DNA from: JBBAEA01 sp041656175
Lineage (GTDB): Bacteria > Myxococcota_A > Bradymonadia > UBA4248
NCBI GenBank assembly: GCA_041656175.1
Contig: JBBAEA010000119.1
Span: forward strand, 1-10,605
Direction of reading: 5' to 3'
DNA: 10,605 nucleotides
This document shows positions 1-4,826 of this stretch, piece by piece. A program made the translations under genes and the position numbers. Below the pieces are notes generated by a model. The model worked only from the letters and a program-made list of their open reading frames with translations, did no database searches and was not told the origin of the DNA. Each line of letters opens with the position of its first letter. Within the stretch, counting starts at the first letter, position 1.

Positions 1-767
1 CAAAGAGCAGTGATGTCAATAACTGCGGCTCGTGTGGCAACAAGTGTACAGCTCCTGCAAATGGGACAGCAACGTGTAATAATGGAACATGTGACTTTAC
101 GTGTAGCTCTACGCATTGCAAAGTCGGAAGTAGCTGTGTAGCAAAGAGCAGTGATGTCAATAACTGCGGCTCGTGTGGCAACAAGTGTACAGCTCCTGCA
201 AATGGGACAGCAACGTGTAATAATGGAACATGTGACTTTACGTGTAGCTCTACGCATTGCAAAGTCGGCAGTAGCTGTGTAGCAAAGAGCAGTGATGTCA
301 ATAACTGCGGAAGCTGTGGCAACAAGTGCCCAGCACCTGCTAATGGCACCGCCACATGTAGCGGCGGAACCTGCGGCTTTATTTGTGACTCTACGCATTG
401 CAAAGTCGGGAGTAGCTGCTTACCCAAGAGCAGTGACGTCAATAACTGCGGAAGCTGTGGCAACACGTGCTCAGCACCTGCAAATGCCACTGCAAGGTGT
501 TTCGGTGGAGTCTGTAGTTTTGTTTGCAACAGTGGATATACCGATTGTGGTGGTCAATGTGTAGACTTAAATTCTAATATACGACACTGTGGGGCTTGCT
601 ATAATAAGTGTGTGGGAATGTGCAACAATGGAATTTGCGAATCATCTTTAGGTTGTGGAAATAATATTTGTTTGCTACATCAATACTGTTGCGGGCTACC
701 GGGTCAACTACAGTGCTATGATTCTATGCCAATTGATATTCCTTGCATGGCTGGTCCTATTCACTGA
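1..767 (+). CDS. Cysteine-rich tandem-repeat surface protein, 3' part (5' end outside window)
   Basis: The reading frame enters at base 3 and stops at TGA 765-767, giving 254 visible residues. Four 47-residue repeats (residues 1-47, 48-94, 95-141, 142-188) each open with K-S-S-D-V-N-N-C-G-S-C-G-N and carry about eight cysteines. An even number of cysteines fits an exported, disulfide-stabilised protein. The last about 65 residues form a C-terminal cap: C-N-S-G-Y-T-D-C-G-G-Q-C-V-D, then H-C-G-A-C, then a CC pair. This cap is clearly related to the end of the protein at 2766-4358. Such HCGxC cysteine-rich proteins are common in Myxococcota-type genomes, and function is generally unknown. By analogy with the downstream paralog, the missing 5' part should hold a lipoprotein signal and an N-cap; this is inference. 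The strong frame-specific cysteine pattern excludes the overlapping frame at 292-564. Confidence 0.9.
   Translation, partial: KSSDVNNCGSCGNKCTAPANGTATCNNGTCDFTCSSTHCKVGSSCVAKSSDVNNCGSCGNKCTAPANGTATCNNGTCDFTCSSTHCKVGSSCVAKSSDVNNCGSCGNKCPAPANGTATCSGGTCGFICDSTHCKVGSSCLPKSSDVNNCGSCGNTCSAPANATARCFGGVCSFVCNSGYTDCGGQCVDLNSNIRHCGACYNKCVGMCNNGICESSLGCGNNICLLHQYCCGLPGQLQCYDSMPIDIPCMAGPIH
3..566 (+). repeat. Four in-phase 141-bp tandem repeats inside the coding region
   Basis: Units start at 3, 144, 285 and 426, each exactly 141 bp (47 codons). Units 1 and 2 differ by one base over 141 (A at 128, C at 269), a synonymous Gly change. Unit 3 matches them at both ends but differs in the middle. Unit 4 is the most diverged and grades into the C-terminal cap. 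The array continues upstream of the window edge to an unknown extent. The near identity of units 1 and 2 points to recent duplication or gene conversion. Confidence 0.95.
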
Positions 768-1212
768 GGCTACTCGGTCAGTGGCCCTCGCAAAATTACA
801 CTTCTGTGAAGAATTTTGTTGCTAGCATTGAACTGCAATACTCGTCTTGTGTGAGGGTTTCTCGCCGCATTGAGCTGGAGTAGACCGTTAAAGCTAAGAA
901 TACTTTGATCATTGCAAAAACAGTCAAAAGCTAGCTGGAGTAAATACAGAAAGGTTAGGGAGCATTCAAGATATAGAGCATAAATTCAAGACACTGTACC
1001 AAGAATGGGGTTCAAGGACGAATACTATTGGATCCCATTAGAGGCAATAGCTCCATTGGTTTAGCTCTTCCATGAGCTGCAAGACTGGACATTATTCTCA
1101 AAGAAAATTGACTAAACAGAGCTGCTTTGTTAGTGTTTTGTTGCGCTGAAGAGCGCATATCTTGTTTGCGCTACGACTACTGTACATAGTATGCGCTATA
1201 GGAGATACGACG
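768..1212. other. Intergenic region, 445 bp, no gene seen
   Basis: No supported reading frame or RNA gene is visible. A weak hairpin at 792-817 (AAAATT and CAC arms pairing with GTG and AATTTT) could end transcription of the upstream gene, but it lacks a GC-rich stem. A decamer AGCTGGAGTA occurs at 873 and again at 933. A small stem TGCGCT/AGCGCA with a GAAG loop lies at about 1142-1157. A loose promoter match (TTGTTT at 1162, 17-bp spacer, CATAGT at 1185) precedes the next gene but is only marginal. Confidence 0.5.
1200..1204 (+). promoter_or_regulatory. Ribosome binding site fixing the TTG start at 1213
   Basis: AGGAG lies 8 nt before TTG 1213. This site, plus the Arg-Lys start of a proper lipoprotein signal directly after it, selects 1213 over the longer in-frame TTG at 1162, which has no such site. 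Confidence 0.7.
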
Positions 1213-1545
1213 TTGAGAAAGCAATTTTATTGGATACTTTGTTTGTTTTCGACTTTATTGATTTTGGCCTGCGACGTTCCTGATGTCATTGACGTAGCTA
1301 GTGCTGGCGACCCCAACTGCAAGTTCAATTTAAACAAGTTCGATCGATGTAATGCAGACGAGTACTGTAATGAGAACGATGAGTGCGAGCCTTTATCTGA
1401 GCGATGTGAAGGAACTGAATATTACAGAACAGTCTGTAAAATTGGTGACCCTGAATGCGATAGAGCGAAGCCCGAAGGGATCAACGGTTTTGGTTACTGC
1501 TTAAAAAACTATAGGTGTATAGAGTCTACTTGCTACCGCCTTTAG
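1213..1545 (+). CDS. Small cysteine-rich lipoprotein, stand-alone N-cap module
   Basis: The 110-aa protein starts with TTG. Residues 1-20 form a lipoprotein signal: MRK, a hydrophobic stretch, and lipobox L-I-L-A-C with the lipidated cysteine at 20. The residue after it is Asp, which in E. coli favours retention in the inner membrane; whether the rule holds here is unknown. The mature part has spaced cysteines in the pattern F-x-R-C-N-x-x-x-Y-C, then E-C-E-x-L, then N-G-F-G-Y-C. Exactly this pattern occurs at residues 35-105 of the protein at 2766-4358, with the first landmarks (F43, C46, Y51, C52) at the same residue numbers. The protein stops where the paralog continues into its repeats, so it is either an independent single-module protein or a remnant of a longer gene. 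No cysteine-rich continuation was found in the frames I checked just downstream. Function unknown. Confidence 0.8.
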   Translation: MRKQFYWILCLFSTLLILACDVPDVIDVASAGDPNCKFNLNKFDRCNADEYCNENDECEPLSERCEGTEYYRTVCKIGDPECDRAKPEGINGFGYCLKNYRCIESTCYRL

Positions 1546-1969
1546 GTGTTTCGAGCATCGATTAAATCTAGTGCAAGTGTCTAAAATAAGAAAAGTTTTC
1601 TTGGCTTTTGAGCAGAAAAGTTTTCCGAACAAAGACCACTCTTTGTCTTTGCCTACGAAAGCTGACATATCACCACAAGGCGTTGTCTTGTTGCGTTTAA
1701 AGTAGTTCTGTTTAATGCAAAAGCCGTGAAAAAGTCACTAGTTTAAGGCAGAATATTTAAGTGAATCTTAAAGATAAAAGTCAACAAAATCAATGTCTTA
1801 CAGAGCAAAACGCTTTAAATGCGCAAGCCCTTATACGTGGTTTGAAGCGCTAGCTCCATTAGCTCCGAGCCTCTCCAAACTTCATTTTAAAAAATAAACG
1901 CAACAGTTTAAAAAAATTCAACATAAGGATCCTGTAACGCGGTGTTACCCGTACGATAAGGATTTTAAA
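1546..1969. other. Intergenic region, 424 bp, with a dispersed repeat
   Basis: No supported gene. The stretch is AT-rich and holds two close copies of GAAAAGTTTTC (about 1591 and 1615), the roughly 90-bp repeat described separately at 1770-1859, and a short stem GTAAC/GTTAC at 1934-1948 just upstream of the next gene. A minus-strand open frame covering 1859-2233 is the antisense shadow of the 1970 gene. Confidence 0.5.
1770..1859 (+). repeat. Dispersed intergenic repeat, copy A
   Basis: About 90 bp beginning AAAGATAAAAGTCAA and ending near GCTAGCTCCAT. It aligns over its full length, with a few small gaps, to 9808-9899 (copy B), and its second half aligns to 2473-2525 (copy C). Shared landmarks in order are ATAAAAGTCAA, TCAAT, CAAAA, TTTAA, CCTTAT and GGTTTG. 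The two hairpins obvious in copy B are degenerate here, suggesting an older copy. Confidence 0.65.
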
Positions 1970-2257
1970 ATGTATGAACTCATCTTTTTGTTGTCTTTTG
2001 TGTTTCCCCCTACGGGCGAGCATGCAGAGCAGCGCATCGTTGTAGATCGTATAATCGATGATATTGCTGTCATAGAGGCGAATGAGGAAATGTACGAAAT
2101 TGCGCTGTATGAACTGCCTATGGAAGCGTACGAAGGCATGGTCATAAGCTTGCGCGGTAATCCCAGTTTCGAAGAAATGCTTTTGGAGCGCGGGCGCGCA
2201 CGTATAGCGCGCATGGACCATGCCAAAACTCACGAAGCGCTCGCCAGCAGTAAATAA
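1970..2257 (+). CDS. DUF3006-like small protein
   Basis: The 95-aa protein starts at ATG 1970 with AAGGA at 1958-1962, 7 nt upstream. The first about 18 residues are hydrophobic but lack the usual basic start, so export is uncertain. The core (about residues 22-60) reads V-V-D-R-I-x-D-D-I-A-V-I-E, then Y-E-L-P, then E-G-M-V. It resembles the DUF3006 family, short proteins with a V-D-R-I-E-G-D-x-A-V-L-E core followed by L-P and G-D/M-V. The tail (E-R-G-R-A-R-I-A-R) matches the basic helical end usual in that family. DUF3006 has no established function. The gene stands alone, with hundreds of bases of repeat-bearing DNA on both sides, and has no cysteines, unlike its neighbours. Assignment is by recalled motif and not by search. 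Confidence 0.7.
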   Translation: MYELIFLLSFVFPPTGEHAEQRIVVDRIIDDIAVIEANEEMYEIALYELPMEAYEGMVISLRGNPSFEEMLLERGRARIARMDHAKTHEALASSK

Positions 2258-2344
2258 GCGTAAGCGTCTTTAAATTTTGAGAAAAGCTCTAGTTTATGCA
2301 GAAAAACTTTAAAAACAGCTACGATAAACACGAAAACATTTTTT

Positions 2345-2386
2345 ACCACGAAAACCACGAAAAGGCACGAAAAGTTTTTAAGAAAG
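2345..2386 (+). repeat. ACCACGAAAA-type dispersed repeat, copy 1
   Basis: ACCACGAAAA is followed by CCACGAAAAG, GCACGAAAAG and TTTTTAAGAAAG. It matches 4421-4463 with only a few differences. Internally it is three short direct repeats of CACGAAAA about 10 bp apart. Similar strings occur between genes in many bacterial genomes; their role is not known to me. Confidence 0.75.
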
Positions 2387-2431
2387 TGTCTTATAAGGTT
2401 TAGGCTGCCAAACTCTTCAATTAAACAGAGT

Positions 2432-2456
2432 AGGGGCAGGTTTCAAACCTGCCCTT
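2432..2456. repeat. 25-bp near-perfect palindrome followed by (GAA)5
   Basis: The arms AGGGGCAGGTTT and AAACCTGCCCTT flank a single central C and pair over 12 positions with one G-T wobble. Five GAA triplets follow at 2457-2471. There is no U-run on the + strand, so it is not a typical terminator. It looks like a REP-type palindromic unit. Confidence 0.7.
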
Positions 2457-2472
2457 GAAGAAGAAGAAGAAA

Positions 2473-2525
2473 ACAAAAGCGCTTTAAAAGTGCTAGCCCT
2501 TAGTGAGCTTTGGGGTAGGAGTGAA
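2473..2525 (+). repeat. Dispersed intergenic repeat, copy C (second half only)
   Basis: About 53 bp beginning ACAAAAGCGCTTTAAAAG and running through CTAGCCCTTA and TTTGGGG. It aligns to about 9840-9902 of copy B and about 1804-1859 of copy A. The first half of the repeat is missing here, replaced by the GAA run. Confidence 0.5.
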
Positions 2526-2750
2526 CCGAGTCATCTACGCTACACAAAACATAGACGCTATATCGGCAGAAGAACACCATTCATCGGCAAAGCCGAATAG
2601 AAACGAGAAACTGCGTTTTTGCCAAAGTAGAACTGATTAGTGTTGTTAGGCAGTAAAAGTGTTTTCTCAAAATTATTGCGGTCTCCTGCTTGTCATTGCT
2701 GCCACAGCCTGCTAAATTGTTCTCAGTGGAGAGTACGACCTACTTGCGTA

Positions 2751-2755
2751 AGGAG
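2751..2755 (+). promoter_or_regulatory. Ribosome binding site fixing the ATG start at 2766
   Basis: AGGAG followed by AGG lies 10 nt before ATG 2766. The protein from this ATG begins directly with a classical lipoprotein signal, whereas the 42 extra codons from GTG 2640 would bury that signal inside the protein. Confidence 0.75.
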
Positions 2756-2765
2756 AGGCTTTGAA

Positions 2766-4358
2766 ATGAGACGTTTTTTAGCATTACTGGCAATATTCAT
2801 GATAGTGAGTGTATTTTACGCTTGTGAGAGTGGCGAGCTTATTACCAAAGAGCAGTATGGTCCAAAGTGTAATGGTAGTACGGTGAACGAGTTTGGGCGC
2901 TGTAACCGCAATCAGTACTGTGACACGAAGGGCGATGAGGATCCGAGTAATGATGAATGCATTCGATTGCGGGAAGATTGTGATTGTGTAAAAGACGGTG
3001 AAAAGTGTCCAGAGGATATTCCTCATTCCAACGGTTTTGGTTATTGTATGTTGGGGTATTCTTGTAGCAACAATATTTGCCATGACTGCAATGAGGGCGA
3101 GAGCCCTTGTCGGGATGAAGTGAACGGGTATATTTGCGTGAAAAATATGAATAGAGACTGCACAGCTTGTCTTGACGGATTTTGCAAATTAGGGAGCGCA
3201 TGTGTACCCAACACATCAGTGAATGCGTGTGGCGATAGCTGTGATGATTGTGTAGCAAAATATGCTCAAAGAGCTAGTTGCAAGAATAAGTTGTGCGTAG
3301 AAACCAATTGTACGGTAGGAGAATGTGCTACAGCAGACGGAAGATGTCTAAACCTTGAAACTTCAATGGAAGCTTGCGGCGAAGAATGCAAGGATTGTCG
3401 GGATATAGCTAATGTACTAGACGTTAGCTGCGAAGCAGCGAGCTGCGTTGTAAAGACTTGCCAAGAAAAATTTTGCAAGAACGGTAACACTTGCATCCAT
3501 AATGATACACACTGCGGTGCGGAATGTATTGATTGTACGAATTTGGAAAATGTACTCAATGCGACATGTAATGACGGCTCCTGTATCGTCGATGAATGTA
3601 AATCTGGCTATTGCAAAAATGGAAATAGCTGCGTCAGTTCAGATACGCAATGTGGCGCAGACTGCATAGATTGTACAAGCATAGATAACGCAGCTTCAAC
3701 GGTATGCGACGCAGGTGTCTGCAAGCTGAACAGCTGTGTTGAGGGCTATTGTTTAAATGCCAATGAATGTATTAAAAACGATTCAAATAAGTTTTGCGGA
3801 CCCAATTGCACAGATTGTGCTAGTATTATCGAAAATGCAAAAAGCACCAGCTGTGTAAACGATGTGTGCGTGCTAGAAGCATGTGAGTCTAATTATTGCA
3901 AAGATGCCGATAGCTGTATAAATACGGATCTAAAGTGCGGCTCTGGCTGTCATAATTGTTCAACACTTCCCAATACAAACAGTGGTGAATGCAGGCAAGG
4001 GGCATGCTATGCGACGAGTTGTAAGTCTGGATATACTTCAAATGGAAGAGTTTGCTGCATAGACAAAGCACATGCTTCAGTAATCGAAGATAACGCTGAT
4101 ATTTGTTCTTACGAATGCAATACAGGTATAACTGAGTGTAATGGGGTATGCGTGAATATTAAAACAGATATGCTGCACTGCGGCGGTTGTAACGCGCCAT
4201 GTGCTGGCAACTGTACTGATGGTCGCTGCTCAATCAAGCGGGGTTGCCAGGATTGTCTTGAGCAAGAAGCATGTTGCTACTATCCATACCCAAATTCTGG
4301 TTTTGCTGGTTGTTACGAAGGTGGGCATGAAGGATATTTGTGCGCCTTGCCAAATTGA
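2766..4358 (+). CDS. Cysteine-rich repeat lipoprotein with N-cap, six repeats and C-cap
   Basis: The 530-aa protein is predicted to be exported and lipid-anchored. Residues 1-20 are a lipoprotein signal (MRR, hydrophobic core, lipobox V-F-Y-A-C20), and the +2 residue is Glu. The N-cap, about 35-105, is shared with the 110-aa protein at 1213-1545 (F-x-R-C-N, Y-C, N-G-F-G-Y-C). Six diverged repeats of 46-50 residues begin near residues 140, 187, 237, 283, 329 and 378. Each starts C-K/x-N-G-x-x-C and contains C-G-x-x-C-x-x-C and a late C-x-x-x-x-C. Repeats 3 and 4 are the most alike. The C-cap, about 447-530, has C-N-G-V-C-V, H-C-G-G-C, then C-x-x-C-x5-C-C-Y and G-C-Y, and is homologous to the end of the gene at 1-767. 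There is no catalytic motif; a disulfide-rich extracellular rod or binding protein is the plausible reading. The +1 frame after the stop carries a further C-cap-like motif. Confidence 0.9.
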   Translation: MRRFLALLAIFMIVSVFYACESGELITKEQYGPKCNGSTVNEFGRCNRNQYCDTKGDEDPSNDECIRLREDCDCVKDGEKCPEDIPHSNGFGYCMLGYSCSNNICHDCNEGESPCRDEVNGYICVKNMNRDCTACLDGFCKLGSACVPNTSVNACGDSCDDCVAKYAQRASCKNKLCVETNCTVGECATADGRCLNLETSMEACGEECKDCRDIANVLDVSCEAASCVVKTCQEKFCKNGNTCIHNDTHCGAECIDCTNLENVLNATCNDGSCIVDECKSGYCKNGNSCVSSDTQCGADCIDCTSIDNAASTVCDAGVCKLNSCVEGYCLNANECIKNDSNKFCGPNCTDCASIIENAKSTSCVNDVCVLEACESNYCKDADSCINTDLKCGSGCHNCSTLPNTNSGECRQGACYATSCKSGYTSNGRVCCIDKAHASVIEDNADICSYECNTGITECNGVCVNIKTDMLHCGGCNAPCAGNCTDGRCSIKRGCQDCLEQEACCYYPYPNSGFAGCYEGGHEGYLCALPN

Positions 4359-4419
4359 CGAGCTTTGTTGTTACGATAAACATGGGCATTTTATGGGTTG
4401 CTTTATGGAAAAATTTATA
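4330..4419 (+). pseudogene. Out-of-frame echo of the C-cap motif after the 2766-4358 stop
   Basis: In the +1 frame relative to the upstream gene, codons 4339-4401 read C-A-P-C-Q-I-D-E-L-C-C-Y-D-K-H-G-H-F-M-G-C. The in-frame C-cap just before has C-Q-D-C-x5-C-C-Y-x9-G-C, with identical Cys spacing up to the Tyr. The frame has no own ribosome site, overlaps the end of the upstream gene, and runs into the ACCACGAAAA repeat at 4421, which would give a lysine-rich nonsense tail. It is best read as a leftover piece of a duplicated C-cap, or as the end of a formerly longer gene after an indel. Chance similarity is not excluded. Confidence 0.45.
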
Positions 4420-4420
4420 A

Positions 4421-4463
4421 ACCACGAAAAACACGAAAAGACACGAAAAGTTTTTAAAGAAAG
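4421..4463 (+). repeat. ACCACGAAAA-type dispersed repeat, copy 2
   Basis: It reads ACCACGAAAA, ACACGAAAAG, ACACGAAAAG, then TTTTTAAAGAAAG, nearly identical to 2345-2386. It starts directly after the out-of-frame C-cap echo, as if the repeat marks a junction where the old coding sequence was cut. Confidence 0.75.
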
Positions 4464-4605
4464 AGACCTTTATTTTGAAGCAAAACTTCACCATTTTCGT
4501 AAACGGGAAAGCTAGCTCATAGGCATTATCGAATAAAATAATCAGTTCAGTTAAAATCACACGGTTTGCGCAAAATAAGGCTGCAGCATTTTGTTTTCTT
4601 ATAGT

Positions 4606-4718
4606 GCCACAGCCTTCCAAGCTGTGGCTGCTTCGCGCGCGGCCTCAGCCGCGACCAATCGCTGACATCCGTGTCGCGATTGAAGAGAGGTTTCCCCCGC
4701 GCAAGGCTCTCTCTCTCT
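4606..4718. repeat. Cluster of three tight hairpins plus a CT-rich arm
   Basis: Hairpin 1 is GCCACAGC/GCTGTGGC (4606-4613 with 4621-4628, 7-nt loop). Hairpin 2 is CGCGGC/GCCGCG (4638-4643 with 4648-4653, loop CTCA). Hairpin 3 is CAATCGC-T-GACA/TGTC-GCGATTG (4656-4667 with 4672-4682, loop TCCG, one bulged T). Then AGAGAG (4684-4689) can pair with the CT repeat at 4707-4718. None is followed by a U-run. This GC-rich island in AT-rich surroundings may be a structured RNA leader or a palindromic repeat cluster. Confidence 0.6.
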
Positions 4719-4739
4719 GTTTGAAAAGCAGGGATCAGT

Positions 4740-4768
4740 TTGAATTTGCGGCTTTCTTGTGCTAATTT
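4740..4768 (+). promoter_or_regulatory. Weak promoter candidate upstream of the 4827 gene
   Basis: TTGAAT (4740-4745) and TAATTT (4763-4768) are separated by 17 bp and match four and three of six positions of the sigma-70 boxes. In an AT-rich stretch such a match can be chance. The leader would be about 50 nt and would exclude the hairpin cluster upstream. Confidence 0.2.
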
Positions 4769-4826
4769 TCTTGCTAGTGCGGACTATGGCTAGGCCGTAC
4801 AAGCAAAAGATTAAAATGAGACTTAG

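Larger units (their letters stand above)
2258..2765. other. Intergenic region, 508 bp, rich in short repeats
   Basis: No gene is supported. It holds, in order, an ACCACGAAAA-type repeat (2345-2386), a near-perfect palindrome (2432-2456), five GAA triplets (2457-2471), copy C of the dispersed repeat (2473-2525) and a small hairpin around 2579-2598 (TCGGC AAA GCCGA plus flanking pairs). An in-frame GTG at 2640 would lengthen the next gene by 42 codons, but the true start is better placed at 2766. Confidence 0.55.
4464..4826. other. Intergenic region, 363 bp, with a GC-rich hairpin island
   Basis: No gene is supported. The first half is AT-rich and featureless apart from the tail of the +1 open frame, which closes at 4515. 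The second half holds the hairpin cluster at 4606-4718 and a weak promoter candidate. The minus-strand frame at 4599-4838 crosses the hairpins, has no coding signature, and is not called. Confidence 0.5.

Noticed and set aside
292..564. 90-codon + strand open frame inside the first cysteine-rich repeats
   Set aside because: It is a shifted frame of the 141-bp repeats. The frame starting at base 3 carries the conserved cysteine pattern, homology to the downstream paralog and a natural stop at 767.
3..566. Possible CRISPR array because of regular repeats
   Set aside because: Units are 141 bp without spacers, multiples of three, and translate to a cysteine-rich protein repeat.
792..817. Terminator for the first cysteine-rich gene
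   Set aside because: The stem is short and AT-rich with an internal loop and only a weak T-run, so I mention it in the intergenic entry but do not call a terminator.
1859..2233. 124-codon and nested 93-codon minus-strand frames
   Set aside because: They lie antisense to the 1970-2257 gene, which has a good ribosome site and a DUF3006-like core. The minus frames show no recognisable domain.
2640..2765. N-terminal extension of the 530-aa lipoprotein from GTG 2640
   Set aside because: No ribosome site there, and the extension would place the lipoprotein signal 42 residues inside the protein. AGGAG before ATG 2766 decides the start.
4201..4515. 104-codon + strand frame as an independent gene
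   Set aside because: It starts inside the upstream gene without a ribosome site and ends in translated intergenic repeat (N-H-E-K-H-E-K type). Only its middle part has meaning, as a C-cap echo.
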